From NCBI GenBank assembly GCA_023251935.1, contig JAHEXV010000012.1:1-49971 (forward strand): a stretch of DNA of 49,971 nt, read 5' to 3'. Below the pieces are notes generated by a model. It made no database searches and was not told where the DNA came from. It saw only the letters and a program-made list of their open reading frames with translations. A program made the translations under genes and the position numbers. This DNA comes from a bacterium (GTDB lineage: Bacteria; Actinomycetota; Thermoleophilia; Solirubrobacterales; 70-9). Position 1 is the stretch's first letter. Each line of letters starts with the position of its first letter. Positions 38,294 through 47,106 of this stretch are shown here, piece after piece.

Positions 38294-39853
38294 ATGAACA
38301 GCCGTGGTGCTGTGGCGGCCGGGCATCCGCTGACGGCGGAGGCGGGGGCGACGGTCCTGCGGGAGGGCGGCAACGCCGTCGACGCCGCGGTTGCCGCCGT
38401 TCTCACGTCCTTCGTCACCGAGAGCCCGCTGACGGGGCTCGGCGCCGGTGGCTTCATGCTCGTCCACGCGCCGCCCGAGGACGTGCTGCTGGACTTCTTC
38501 GTCGAGGTCCCGGGCCGGACGATCGCCGAGCGGCGCTCGGAACTGGTCCCGATCCCGGTCTACTTCAGCCCCGACTCTCCCCAGGTGTTCAACGTCGGCG
38601 CGGCGTCGTGCGGGGTTCCGGGCACGGTGGCGGGCCTCGCCGAGGCGCTGAGGCGCTACGGCTCGTTCCCGCTCGTCGAGCTCGCCCGCGAGCCGGCCCG
38701 GCTGGCCCGCGAGGGGGTGCGGGTCAACGCGGAGCAGGCGTTCATCTTCCGCATTCTCGAGCCGATCCTCACCCACGAGCCCGAGTGCCGGGCGATCTAC
38801 GCGCCCGACGGCCGGATCCTCGCCGAGGGCGATCTCTTCAGGTTCGACGAGCTCGGCGGCGCCCTGGATCGCCTGGCGGCCGACGGGTCCGGGCCGTTCT
38901 ACGAGGGGGAGATCGCCCGGCGGATTTCCGACTGGGTGCTCGAGCGGGGCGGGACCCTGGGTCCCGACGACCTCGCCGCGTACCGGCCGCGGAGTCGCGA
39001 GCCGGTGCGCGCTGGCTATCGGGGGCGGGACGTCCTCACCAATCCGCCCCCGTCCTCCGGGGGCCTCCTGATCGCCTTCGCCCTGTCGCTGCTGGACCGG
39101 GCCGACTCGGCGGGCGTGGCGACCGTGGTCGCGGCGATGGAGGAAGCGCAGGTCGCTCGCACCGAGGCCTTCTTCCATGGCCTGTACGAGGACGGGTACG
39201 CGCACGAGTTCCTGTCCGAGCCCCGAATCGAGGCCGCCGCCCAGCGGATTCGCCTCTCGAGACGCCCTCCCGACCCGTCCGGTGAGCCCCCCGGCGATCG
39301 GCTCGGGTCGACCACCCACATCACGGCGGTCGACTCCGAGGGTCGCTGCGCCTCGGTCACCTGCTCCAACGGGACCGGGTCGGGGGTGATCGTCCCCGGC
39401 ACCGGGGTGCACGTCAACAACATGCTGGGCGAGGAGGATCTCAACCCCCTGGGCTTCCACGTCAACCCCCCCGGGCGTCGCGTCCCCTCGATGATGTCCC
39501 CGACCGTGGTCCTGCGAGGCGGAGAGCTCGAGGCGGGACTCGGAAGCGGGGGCTCGAATCGGATCCGGTCCGCCGTCCTGCAGACGATCATCCGCCTGAT
39601 CGACGACGGCATGGAGGCCCAGGCGGCGGTCGAGGCGCCGCGGTTCCACTTCGAGTCGGGCGCGGTTCAGGCGGAGCCGGGGGTCGACGAGGAGGGCCTC
39701 GACCGCCTCGCCGCCCTCGACTACCAGCTCGTCCACTGGGAGGAGCGCAATCTCTTCTTCGGCGGCGTCCACGCCGTCGCTCGCGACCCGGCCAGCGGCG
39801 AGCTGCGCGGCGGCGGCGATCCCCGGCGCGGCGGGGCGGTCGCGTACGCCTAG
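38294..39853 (+). CDS. ggt: Gamma-glutamyltransferase family protein
   Basis: A 519-residue Ntn-hydrolase precursor. Opening AAGHPLTAEAGATVLREGGNAVDAAVAA and ESPLTGLGAGGFMLVH are family-typical. The self-processing and catalytic threonine is T340 in GSTTHITAVDSEG. Substrate-site segments NNMLGEEDLNP and PSMMSPTVV and the GLGSGGSNRI loop follow. There is no signal peptide, so it is predicted to be cytoplasmic, unlike E. coli periplasmic Ggt. It may hydrolyse gamma-glutamyl peptides or related amides; cephalosporin acylase-like members are hard to exclude. A leaderless-type -10 precedes the ATG. A nicotinamidase-like gene follows 52 bases downstream. Confidence 0.9.
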   Translation: MNSRGAVAAGHPLTAEAGATVLREGGNAVDAAVAAVLTSFVTESPLTGLGAGGFMLVHAPPEDVLLDFFVEVPGRTIAERRSELVPIPVYFSPDSPQVFNVGAASCGVPGTVAGLAEALRRYGSFPLVELAREPARLAREGVRVNAEQAFIFRILEPILTHEPECRAIYAPDGRILAEGDLFRFDELGGALDRLAADGSGPFYEGEIARRISDWVLERGGTLGPDDLAAYRPRSREPVRAGYRGRDVLTNPPPSSGGLLIAFALSLLDRADSAGVATVVAAMEEAQVARTEAFFHGLYEDGYAHEFLSEPRIEAAAQRIRLSRRPPDPSGEPPGDRLGSTTHITAVDSEGRCASVTCSNGTGSGVIVPGTGVHVNNMLGEEDLNPLGFHVNPPGRRVPSMMSPTVVLRGGELEAGLGSGGSNRIRSAVLQTIIRLIDDGMEAQAAVEAPRFHFESGAVQAEPGVDEEGLDRLAALDYQLVHWEERNLFFGGVHAVARDPASGELRGGGDPRRGGAVAYA

Positions 39854-39905
39854 CGCGGCACCGGCGGCCGAGTAGCATCGTCGTGGGCTCGAATCGGGGT
39901 CAACG

Positions 39906-40490
39906 ATGGCCAAGGCGCTGCTGATCATCGACTTCCAGAACGACTTCACCGCCGGCGGCGCGCTGGAGGTGCCGGACGGCGACCGGATCGCCGCCCCGGT
40001 CAAGAGGCTCGCGGACAGCTTCGATCTGGTCTTCGCGACCCGCGACTGGCATCCGCCGGACCACGCCTCGTTTCAGGCCGACGGCGGGCCGTGGCCGGTG
40101 CACTGCGTGCGGGACACGCACGGCGCCGAGTTTCACCCGGCGATGGACGACCTGCGGCTCGACGCGGTGGTCGACGTCGGCCGCGGCAGGGACGATCAAG
40201 GCTATTCGGGCTTCGAGAAGTCGAACCTGGCGCAGCTGCTGCGCGAACGCGACGTCGACGAGGTCTATGTCTGCGGGCTGGCCACCGACTACTGCGTCCG
40301 TGCCTCGGCGATCGACGCCAGCCAGGAGGGCTTCGAGGTGACGGTGATCGAGGATGCGATCCGGGGCGTGGAGGTCGACGAGGGGGACTCGGAGCGCGCG
40401 CTGCGCGACATGCGGGAGGCCGGAGCCAGGATCGCCACCTCGGACGAGGTGCTGGCGAGCGCCGGACCGAGCCGGGCACGCGGCGTCTAG
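39906..40490 (+). CDS. Nicotinamidase/isochorismatase-family hydrolase, catalytic lysine replaced
   Basis: A 194-residue cysteine hydrolase of the PncA fold: LLIIDFQNDFTAGGAL with the catalytic D9, the metal site TRDWHPPDHASF and WPVHCVRDTHGAEFHP, and the nucleophile C130 in CGLATDYCVRASAIDA. These points favour nicotinamidase. However, the position of the family lysine (Mtb PncA K96 in YKG before YSGF) reads DVGRGRDDQGYSGF here, with valine 91 in place of lysine and arginines close by. Activity or substrate may therefore differ. The ATG is preceded by a weak GGGG ribosome site. The stop is shared with the opposing LON gene in CTAG. Confidence 0.85.
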   Translation: MAKALLIIDFQNDFTAGGALEVPDGDRIAAPVKRLADSFDLVFATRDWHPPDHASFQADGGPWPVHCVRDTHGAEFHPAMDDLRLDAVVDVGRGRDDQGYSGFEKSNLAQLLRERDVDEVYVCGLATDYCVRASAIDASQEGFEVTVIEDAIRGVEVDEGDSERALRDMREAGARIATSDEVLASAGPSRARGV

Positions 40491-41119
40491 CCGACGATCA
40501 CCTTGCCGTTCAGCTTCGCGCGCTCGGCGATCTCGCGCGATCCGGCGACCGCCGCGATCAGGGCGCGCAGCGCGTTGCCCAGCATCCGGAGCCGCTCCGG
40601 CTCCGAGCGCAGCTCGAGCAGCGCCTGCTTGGTCTCGGCCGGCAGCTCGACCCGCGCGGCGATCCCGTAGGAGTTGGCGGCCTCGAGCTCGCCGACGTCC
40701 GGCTCCTCGCCGGAAACGCGCTCAACCAGCTCGGCGAAGGCCTGGCGCGTGTCGGTGGCCGCTTCGGGATCGTCGTCCGACGGCTCGTCCCCGGAGCCGA
40801 TCGGCTGCACCTCGCCGGCCGGGAACTCCATCCTCTCGAAGCGCTCCAGGACCTTGAACGGCTCCTCGCCCGCGACCACGATGTTCAGTCTCCCGTCATC
40901 GAAGCGCTCCAGCACCTCGGTGATTCGCGCCGTGCAGCCGATCCGGTGGGCGTTTCCGTCGTCGTCGCGGAACACGATCCCGAACGGCTCGGCGGTCTCG
41001 AGACAGTGTCCGACCATCCGCTTGTAGCGCTCCTCGAAGATGTGGAGCGGCAGCAGCTCGCCCGGCAGGATGACGACAGGCAGCTCGAAGATCGGCAACT
41101 CGAGGCCTTCTCCCGCCAT
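40487..41119 (-). CDS. LON substrate-binding domain protein
   Basis: A 210-residue protein consisting only of the N-terminal substrate-binding domain of Lon protease: LELPIFELPVVILPGELLPLHIFEERYKRMVGHCLE, then PFGIVFRDDDGNAHRIGCTARITEVLERFDDGRLNIVVAGEEPFKVLERF, then a helical C-terminus with ALLELRSEPERLRMLGNALRALI. No ATPase or protease domain. Such stand-alone proteins are common in actinobacteria; their role is unclear. The ATG has a consensus TAGAAT ending exactly 6 bases upstream. Divergent from the adenylate cyclase gene with 45 bases between starts. Confidence 0.9.
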   Translation of the reverse strand: MAGEGLELPIFELPVVILPGELLPLHIFEERYKRMVGHCLETAEPFGIVFRDDDGNAHRIGCTARITEVLERFDDGRLNIVVAGEEPFKVLERFERMEFPAGEVQPIGSGDEPSDDDPEAATDTRQAFAELVERVSGEEPDVGELEAANSYGIAARVELPAETKQALLELRSEPERLRMLGNALRALIAAVAGSREIAERAKLNGKVIVG

Positions 41120-41125
41120 GAGGTC

Positions 41126-41131
41126 ATTCTA
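41126..41131 (-). promoter_or_regulatory. -10 box TAGAAT for LON-domain gene
   Basis: Minus-strand TAGAAT ends exactly 6 bases before ATG 41119: the best-matching leaderless -10 in the window. Confidence 0.55.
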
Positions 41132-41152
41132 GGAGGGCGGCGCAAGGGCTGG

Positions 41153-41158
41153 AAGAAT
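41153..41158 (+). promoter_or_regulatory. -10-like box AAGAAT for adenylate cyclase gene
   Basis: AAGAAT ends exactly 6 bases before GTG 41165 and supports this start within a longer open frame. The first base deviates from consensus. Confidence 0.4.
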
Positions 41159-41164
41159 CGCGGC

Positions 41165-42292
41165 GTGTCGATCGACTTCGAGGCCGAGGGGCTGCTGAAG
41201 GGAACCCGAGGCAGGTATCGCCAGGCTCGGCTGCAGCTGCTCGCCGAGCTGACCGCCGAAGGGGTCGGGTTGGACGAGCTTCGGCGGGCGGTGGCGGAGG
41301 ACCGCCTCGCGCTGCTCCCCGTCGAGCGGCTGCTCGAGGGCGAGGGCCGTCGCTACAGCGCCGAGGAGATCTCGGAGATCGCAGGGGTGGACCCGGAGGT
41401 GCTGAGGCGCCAACGACAGGCCCTGGGGCTGCCCGGCGGCGATCCCGGGGAGCCCACCTACACCGAGGACGACCTGAACGGCGCCCGCCGGCTGCGCAGC
41501 GTTCTGGACGCCGGACTGAGCCCGGAACAGGTCTACGACACGGCGCGGGTTATGGGCCTGGCGGCCTCGCAGTTGGCCGCCGCGAATCGGGCCGTGGTCG
41601 GGGAGGCCATGCTGCGCAAGGGGGACACCGAGCTGGAGGCGGCGCGGCGCTACTCCGATGCGGCCATGGCGCTCCTGCCGCTCCTGGTCAGCTCGCTCGA
41701 GCACGTGCTGAGGCTGCACATACGCGAGCAGCTGCGTCACGACGCGATCGGGAGGGCGGAGCTGGCGAGCGGGAAGTTCCCCGGCTCCCAGGAGATCTCG
41801 GTCTGCTTCGCCGACCTGGTCGGGTTCACGAAGCTCGGTGAGCGACTGCCGGCCGACGCGCTCGCGGCCCTGACCGGTCGCCTCGACGAGCTCGCGCGCG
41901 AGTTCGCCGATCCGCCCGTGCGGCTTGTGAAGATGCTGGGCGACGCGGCGATGCTCGTCTCCCCTGACAACGACGCCCTGCTCGACTCGAGCGTCGCGCT
42001 GATCGACGCGGCCGAGCGCGAGGGGGAGGGCTTCCCCAGGCTGCGGGCGGGCATCGCGCGAGGCGCGGCCCTCTCGCGTGCGGGGGACTGGTACGGGCGC
42101 CCGGTCAACCTGGCGAGCAGGATCACCGAGATCGCCTACCCCGGCAGCGTCCTGTGCTCGGCGGAGGTCCGGGACGTCGCCGCCGACGGATACAGCTGGT
42201 CGTACGCGGGAAAGCGCCGGCTGAAGGGAATCCAGGGGGAGGCCAGCTTGTTCCGGGTCCGGCGCGAGGACCAAGGGGGGAGTGGGGGCTAG
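41165..42292 (+). CDS. Class III adenylate cyclase with Rv1264-like regulatory domain
   Basis: A 375-residue soluble cyclase. Residues 1-200 are all helical (GLLKGTRGRYRQARLQLLAEL through LLVSSLEHVLRLHIREQL), matching the autoinhibitory regulatory domain of Mycobacterium tuberculosis Rv1264, which makes that enzyme pH-sensitive. The catalytic domain has metal aspartates D217 (CFADLVGFTKLG) and D260 (KMLGDAAMLVSP), adenine-selecting K256, and transition-state N315 and R319 (PVNLASRI), so it should be active as a homodimer. Start GTG 41165. A proton antiporter gene follows 27 bases downstream, which fits a pH-related role. Confidence 0.9.
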   Translation: MSIDFEAEGLLKGTRGRYRQARLQLLAELTAEGVGLDELRRAVAEDRLALLPVERLLEGEGRRYSAEEISEIAGVDPEVLRRQRQALGLPGGDPGEPTYTEDDLNGARRLRSVLDAGLSPEQVYDTARVMGLAASQLAAANRAVVGEAMLRKGDTELEAARRYSDAAMALLPLLVSSLEHVLRLHIREQLRHDAIGRAELASGKFPGSQEISVCFADLVGFTKLGERLPADALAALTGRLDELAREFADPPVRLVKMLGDAAMLVSPDNDALLDSSVALIDAAEREGEGFPRLRAGIARGAALSRAGDWYGRPVNLASRITEIAYPGSVLCSAEVRDVAADGYSWSYAGKRRLKGIQGEASLFRVRREDQGGSGG

Positions 42293-42319
42293 CCGGCCCG
42301 TCGGAGCGCCCTCAGGCCC

Positions 42320-43516
42320 GTGCAGCCGTATACGAGCTTCGTGGTCGTCGCTGTGGTCGCCTTCCTGGCGCCGCTGATCCGCGCCATGGCCCCGGCGATC
42401 CTGGTCCCGGCGATCGTGCTCGAGCTGGTCGGTGGGATCATCGTCGGGCCGCACGGGCTCGGCATCGCCTCCTCGACCGAGCCGGTCGAGGTCTTCGCCA
42501 CCGTCGGCCTCGCCTGCCTGCTCTTCCTCGCCGGCCGCGAGATCCAAGTCGACCGGCTGCGCGGGCCCTTGCTCGCCACCTCGCTCGCGGGCTTCGCGAT
42601 CTCGTTTGCGCTCGCCTTCGCCGCCGCGCTGGCACTTCACGCGGTCGGCCTGATCAAGACGCCGCTGCTGGTGGCGATCGTCTTCGTCGCCACCTCGCTC
42701 AGCATCATCATCGTGCCGCTCAAGGACGCTCGCGAGACCGACACCGACTGGGGCCAGCAGGTGATCGCGGCGGCGGCGGTGGCGGAGTTCGGGGCCGTGA
42801 TCCTGCTCTCGTTCTTCTACTCCGGCGAGCGAACCGGGCCGGGCACCGAGATCTTCCACCTCAGCCTGTTCGTGGCTCTCGCGGCGCTGCTGTTGGTCTC
42901 GCTGACGCACGCAGCGCAGTTCAAGCGGGTCACGGACGCGATCCAGCGGCTCGAGGGGACGAGCGCGCAGATCGGCGTCAGAGGGGACTTCGCCCTGATC
43001 GCCGTGGTGGCCGGGGTCGCCAGCCAGCTCGGGCTGGAGACGATCCTCGCCGCGTTCACCGTCGGCGTCATCCGGGGCATGACCTCGGGCAGAGGCGAGC
43101 TTCAGGAGGAGCGGCTCGACGCCGTCACCCTGGGCATCTTCATCCCCTTCTTCTTCGTCGACAGCGGGCTGCACTTCGACCTCGGGGCGCTGTTCGCGAG
43201 CGTCTCCGCGTTCATCCGCCTGCCGCTGTTCCTGCTCGCGATCCTGATCGTCAGGGCTCTGCCGGCGCTGATCTACCGATCCCGCTTCGCCACCCGCCGC
43301 ACGGCGGCAGCCGGGCTGCTCCAGGCCACCTCGCTCTCGTTCATCGTCGTCGCCACCCAGATCGGGTTGATGCTCGACATCATGTATCCGGCCACGGCGA
43401 CGGCGCTCGTCGGCGCGGGCCTGATCACGGTGATGGTCTTCCCGGCGGCGGCCTTCGCGCTGATCGGGGAGCCGGAGATCGAGGCCGCCGGTGAAACGCC
43501 GGAGCTCGAGATCTGA
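42320..43516 (+). CDS. CPA2-type cation:proton antiporter
   Basis: A 398-residue membrane antiporter of the Kef/NapA type with about twelve helices. Marks: VLELVGGIIVGPHGLGIA, VGLACLLFLAGREIQVDRLRG (helix 5 region with LAGREI in place of LAGLEI), VAIVFVATSLSIIIVPLKDA, ILAAFTVGVIRGMTSGRG and FIPFFFVDSGLHFDLGAL. No RCK or TrkA nucleotide-binding domain follows, so it is a transport core only. It likely exchanges Na+ or K+ for H+. GTG 42320 start, 27 bases after the adenylate cyclase stop, probably in the same operon. Confidence 0.88.
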   Translation: MQPYTSFVVVAVVAFLAPLIRAMAPAILVPAIVLELVGGIIVGPHGLGIASSTEPVEVFATVGLACLLFLAGREIQVDRLRGPLLATSLAGFAISFALAFAAALALHAVGLIKTPLLVAIVFVATSLSIIIVPLKDARETDTDWGQQVIAAAAVAEFGAVILLSFFYSGERTGPGTEIFHLSLFVALAALLLVSLTHAAQFKRVTDAIQRLEGTSAQIGVRGDFALIAVVAGVASQLGLETILAAFTVGVIRGMTSGRGELQEERLDAVTLGIFIPFFFVDSGLHFDLGALFASVSAFIRLPLFLLAILIVRALPALIYRSRFATRRTAAAGLLQATSLSFIVVATQIGLMLDIMYPATATALVGAGLITVMVFPAAAFALIGEPEIEAAGETPELEI

Positions 43517-43590
43517 CTCAACTTCGATCGACGATCCGAGCCGAACCCAGCTTGATCCATCGTTAAGCGCGCTCCGGGACGCTTGAGGCC

Positions 43591-45324
43591 GTGATCCTCC
43601 TGGTTCTCTTCGCGCTGCTCGCCGGCGCCGGCACGGCGCTCTCGCCGTGCGTGCTCCCGGTGCTCCCCGCCGTGCTGTCGGCGGGTGTGACGGGCGGCAG
43701 GCGCCGCCCCCTCGGCGTCGTCTTGGGGCTCGGCGCCTCGTTCACGTTCGCCACCGTGGCGCTCGTCTACGTGATCGCGCTGCTCGGGCTGCCGAACGAC
43801 CTCGTCCGTACCCTCGCGATCGTCACCCTCCTGGTCTTCGGCTTGCTGTTGCTCGCGCCGCCGCTCGCCGATCGGGTCGAGGCATGGATCTCACGGGTGG
43901 TTCCAGGCCCGGCTCGCCGGCGCGGGCAGGGGTTCGGCTCCGGCCTGCTGGTGGGGGCCAGTCTCGGCCTCGTTTACGCGCCGTGTGCGGGGCCGATCCT
44001 GGCCGGGGTGATCACGGTCTCGGCGGCCCAGGACTTCACCCTCGGCCGGCTGGCGGTGGCACTGGCCTACTCGCTCGGCTCGGCGTCGGTCCTGTACGCG
44101 CTGATCCTCGGCGGGCGCCGGATCACCGACCGGCTGGACGCCTACCGCGGGCGGATCCAGGTGGCGATGGGCGCGGTGATGGTCGCGGTCGCGGTGGTGA
44201 TGATCGCCGACCTCGACGTCAGGTTCGAGAACGCGATCGCCCGCCACCTGCCCTCGGCCCTGGTCGACCCGACCAGCCGGATCGAGCAAAGCCCGGACAT
44301 CAGATCGGGGCTCGTCGACCTGCGGGGAGGCGGGCCCGTCTCGCATCAGGGTGGCGCCGCGCGGGCGGCCACCGGACGGCGGCTCCCCGTCTACTTCCCG
44401 GCCCCGGAGCTCACCGGCACGCAGCGGTGGTTCAACACCCCGCGGGATAGGCCGCTCAGCCTGTCGGGGCTGCGAGGCCAGGTCGTATTGGTCGACTTCT
44501 GGACCTACACCTGCATCAACTGCATCCGCACCCTTCCGTACATCGAGGCCTGGTATCGCCGCTATCACCGGGACGGGTTGACCGTGATCGGCGTCCACAC
44601 GCCGGAGTTCCCGTTCGAGAAGGAGGCGTCGAACGTGCAGCGGGCGATCGGCGACTTCGGCCTCACCTATCCGGTGGCCCAGGACAACGACTACTCGGTC
44701 TGGACGGCGTACCGCAACCAGTACTGGCCGGCCGACTACCTGATCGACGCGAGGGGGCGGGTCCGCCTGGTGCACTTCGGTGAGGGCTCCTACGAGGAGA
44801 CCGAGCGGGCGATCCGCAGCCTGCTGACCGAGGCGGGGCGCCGTGACCTGGGCGCGATGGCGAGGGCTCACAGCCAAAGGCCCGATCCCCACGCCACCCC
44901 GGAGTCCTACCTGGGAGCGGCGAAGGCCGCCCGGTTCGCCAACGGCCCGATCCTGCCGGGTCGCCGGACCTTCCGCGCGCCACCCGCGGGCGCGCTCCAG
45001 CTGGACCAGCTCGCGTACGGCGGCCAGTGGGCGCTCGGGGGCGATGCCGCCACGGCCGAGCGGGCGGCCAGCCTCTCGCTGCGCTTCGAGGCCCGCCGGG
45101 TCTTCCTCGTGCTCGGCTCGCCGGGCCGCCCACGCACGATGCGGGTGCTGCTCGACGGCAGGCCGATCCCCGATTCGGTGGCCGGGCCGGACGTCCACGA
45201 CGGCGTGGCGACGATCACGAACCAGCGCCTCTACCGGCTGGTCGACCTGCCCCGAGCCGGCCGGCACCTGCTCACCCTCCGACCGCAGCCCGGGATCGCC
45301 GGCTACGCGTTCACCTTCGGCTAG
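43591..45324 (+). CDS. DipZ-like CcdA-thioredoxin fusion
   Basis: A 577-residue thiol-redox membrane protein. The N-terminal CcdA/DsbD-beta domain has six helices with the cysteines C20 (ALSPCVLPVLPAVLS) and C132 (YAPCAGPILAGV). From about residue 265 a periplasmic-side thioredoxin domain carries C308-x-x-C311 in WTYTCINCIRTLPY and ends near EETERAIRSLLTEAG. A C-terminal beta-sandwich domain (residues about 440-577, PPAGALQLDQLAYGGQWALGG) matches the extra domain of mycobacterial DipZ. It carries reducing power across the membrane to exported thiols. Start GTG 43591. The 3' end overlaps the opposing methyltransferase gene by 14 bases. Confidence 0.92.
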   Translation: MILLVLFALLAGAGTALSPCVLPVLPAVLSAGVTGGRRRPLGVVLGLGASFTFATVALVYVIALLGLPNDLVRTLAIVTLLVFGLLLLAPPLADRVEAWISRVVPGPARRRGQGFGSGLLVGASLGLVYAPCAGPILAGVITVSAAQDFTLGRLAVALAYSLGSASVLYALILGGRRITDRLDAYRGRIQVAMGAVMVAVAVVMIADLDVRFENAIARHLPSALVDPTSRIEQSPDIRSGLVDLRGGGPVSHQGGAARAATGRRLPVYFPAPELTGTQRWFNTPRDRPLSLSGLRGQVVLVDFWTYTCINCIRTLPYIEAWYRRYHRDGLTVIGVHTPEFPFEKEASNVQRAIGDFGLTYPVAQDNDYSVWTAYRNQYWPADYLIDARGRVRLVHFGEGSYEETERAIRSLLTEAGRRDLGAMARAHSQRPDPHATPESYLGAAKAARFANGPILPGRRTFRAPPAGALQLDQLAYGGQWALGGDAATAERAASLSLRFEARRVFLVLGSPGRPRTMRVLLDGRPIPDSVAGPDVHDGVATITNQRLYRLVDLPRAGRHLLTLRPQPGIAGYAFTFG

Positions 45325-46240
45325 CCAGCGGTCTGCGCGCCGACAGCACCAGGTTGTAGAACAGGCCGGCCGGAAGCCGGGGCTCGAGCAGCGCGGCGTC
45401 CACGCTCTGGAGCGCGATGTAGGCGCGAAATGCGAGCTCGCGCCATTGCCGCGGGACCTCGTCCGGCTCGGCCGAGCCCTCGAGCGTCCGGACAGTCCAG
45501 CCATAGGCGTTCGCGAGCAGCTCCTCGCCGCGGATGCGGATCTCCTCGAAGCCGGCCTCGCGGAGCATCGTCGCCAGCCGGTGGGGCCTGAACGAATGGA
45601 CGTCGACCGCCGGTTCGAGCTCGTGACCGTCGCTCCGCTCGGCTGGGTCGACCTGCCGGGCGGGCGCTCCGACCAACAGCCGCCAGATCGGCGCGGCGAG
45701 CATCGCCCCCCGCTTCGGCACCGCCGCCAGCAGATCCCCGTAGCGCGACGGCTCGCCGCAGAAGGCAAGCGTCCCCCCTGGCCTGAGCACGCGGTGCAAC
45801 TCGGCCAGCCCCCCTTCGAGATCGGGTAGGTGGTGCAACACCGCGTGGCCGAAGACCAAGTCGAAGCTGCGGTCCTCGAACGGGAGCCGCTCGGCGTCGA
45901 CGGTCTCCGTCCGCGGTTCCAGTCCGAGTCTCGCGGCGGTGGCGCGCAGCTCGGCGAGCATGCTGGGGGAGATGTCGGTCGCGGTCAGCCGCTCGATCAG
46001 GCCGAGCTGCAGCAGGTTGAGCGAGAAGTATCCGGTCCCGGATCCGATCTCGAGCGCGTCGCCGAAGGGGCGATCGGGCCAGGCGCCGAGCGCCTTCTCG
46101 GCCTTGCCGCGCACCTGCTGGCGGCCGATCGGCCCGAAGTCGATGCCCCACTTCGAGTCGTACTCGCGGGCGGCAGCGTCGTGGTAGCGAACGTTTGCCT
46201 CCTTGACGCGCTCGGGCGTGGCCGTCGGGCTGGCGGGCAT
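45311..46240 (-). CDS. Class I SAM-dependent methyltransferase
   Basis: A 309-residue methyltransferase with SAM motif I DALEIGSGTGYFSLNLLQLG, acidic DISPSMLAELRATAARLG, and the FDLVFGHAVLHHLPDLEGGLAELHRVLRPGGTLAFCGEPSRYG region of the UbiE/small-molecule group. It starts with ERVKEANVRYHDAAAREYDSKWGIDFG, common in actinobacterial paralogues; the substrate is unknown. ATG 46240 is chosen since TAGAGT ends 7 bases upstream; an earlier in-frame codon would add nine residues. It is divergent from the second methyltransferase and may belong functionally to the polysaccharide cluster, which cannot be shown here. Confidence 0.88.
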   Translation of the reverse strand: MPASPTATPERVKEANVRYHDAAAREYDSKWGIDFGPIGRQQVRGKAEKALGAWPDRPFGDALEIGSGTGYFSLNLLQLGLIERLTATDISPSMLAELRATAARLGLEPRTETVDAERLPFEDRSFDLVFGHAVLHHLPDLEGGLAELHRVLRPGGTLAFCGEPSRYGDLLAAVPKRGAMLAAPIWRLLVGAPARQVDPAERSDGHELEPAVDVHSFRPHRLATMLREAGFEEIRIRGEELLANAYGWTVRTLEGSAEPDEVPRQWRELAFRAYIALQSVDAALLEPRLPAGLFYNLVLSARRPLASRR

Positions 46241-46247
46241 CCACGGC

Positions 46248-46253
46248 ACTCTA
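46248..46253 (-). promoter_or_regulatory. -10 box TAGAGT for methyltransferase gene
   Basis: Minus-strand TAGAGT ends 7 bases before ATG 46240 and decides between two possible in-frame starts. Confidence 0.5.
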
Positions 46254-46356
46254 GAGGGGCCTCTCACGACCGATGAGACACCCCGTCTAGTCAGCGGGCG
46301 GTGGGCGGCAGGGACTACGGTTTCGCCCTCCGTCCGCTGTTCCGGAGCCTGCGACC

Positions 46357-47106
46357 TTGCGCCACATCCAACGAAACCAGCCGCCCGAGGTGCCGCCGCT
46401 CGCCCTGACTGGCGAGCGCACCCTCCCCGACGTGCCGGAGGAGAACTACTGGTACCGGCGCCATCTCGCGGTCTACGAGTGGATCGCGGGGCGGGTCGCC
46501 GGGCTCCGGGTCGCCGACCTCGCGTGCGGCGAGGGGTACGGAGCGGACGTACTCGCCCGCAGCGCCGCGGAGGTGGTGGGGGTGGACGCCAACCCGGAGG
46601 CCCACGAGCACGCCCGACTTCGATACCGCCGCTCGAACCTCACCTTCGAGCGCGGCCTCGTGGAGGGGTTCGAGCGGCGCTGCGACGCGATCGTCTTCCT
46701 ACAGACGATCGAGCACATCGACCAGCCCGAGCGCCTGCTGGAGCGACTCGCGGCGACCTCGCAGATCGCCTACGTCAGCACTCCGAACCGGCTCACCCTC
46801 GCGCCCCCCGGAGCGGAGCGGTCCGGCAACCCCTGGCACCTGCGCGAGTACACGCCCGCCGAGTACGGTGCGCTGTTGAGGCCCTTCTTCTTGCGCGTGG
46901 AGATCCTGGGCGTCTTCCATGCGCGGAAGCTGCGGGTTCACGAGATCGCGCTGCGGCTCGGATGGGACCGCGTCCACCCGGCGCTGCGGCTGACGAAGCC
47001 CTTCTACGACCGTTTCGTGCCGGCGATCTCGGCCTCCGACTTCGAGCTGCGCGACGACCGCGACCTCGACGCCTCCCTGGATCTGCTGGCCGTCTGCCAC
47101 CGCTGA
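46357..47106 (+). CDS. SAM-dependent methyltransferase, Rv3030-like position
   Basis: A 249-residue methyltransferase: ERTLPDVPEENYWYRRHLAVYEWIAGRV, SAM loop VADLACGEGYGADVLARSAAEVVGVDANPEAHEHAR, then CDAIVFLQTIEHIDQPERLLERLA and YVSTPNRLTLAP. It is the first gene of a methyltransferase-GH57-GT4 run matching the order of Rv3030-Rv3031-Rv3032, where the methyltransferase is assigned to 6-O-methylation of methylglucose lipopolysaccharide. TTG 46357 is the only likely start: an in-frame TAG lies at 46288 and no ATG/GTG follows before it. Its TGA overlaps the GH57 ATG (TGATG), so the two are coupled. Confidence 0.88.
   Translation: MRHIQRNQPPEVPPLALTGERTLPDVPEENYWYRRHLAVYEWIAGRVAGLRVADLACGEGYGADVLARSAAEVVGVDANPEAHEHARLRYRRSNLTFERGLVEGFERRCDAIVFLQTIEHIDQPERLLERLAATSQIAYVSTPNRLTLAPPGAERSGNPWHLREYTPAEYGALLRPFFLRVEILGVFHARKLRVHEIALRLGWDRVHPALRLTKPFYDRFVPAISASDFELRDDRDLDASLDLLAVCHR

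Noticed and set aside
39886-39905. GGGCTCGAATCGGGGTC resembling a tRNA T-arm
   Set aside because: No acceptor, D or anticodon arms around it; it is the leader of the nicotinamidase-like gene.
41129-43174. Minus-strand 681-codon open frame opposite the cyclase and antiporter
   Set aside because: Composition is Asp/Arg/Gly-rich as expected for antisense of GC-biased codons; no recognisable domain.
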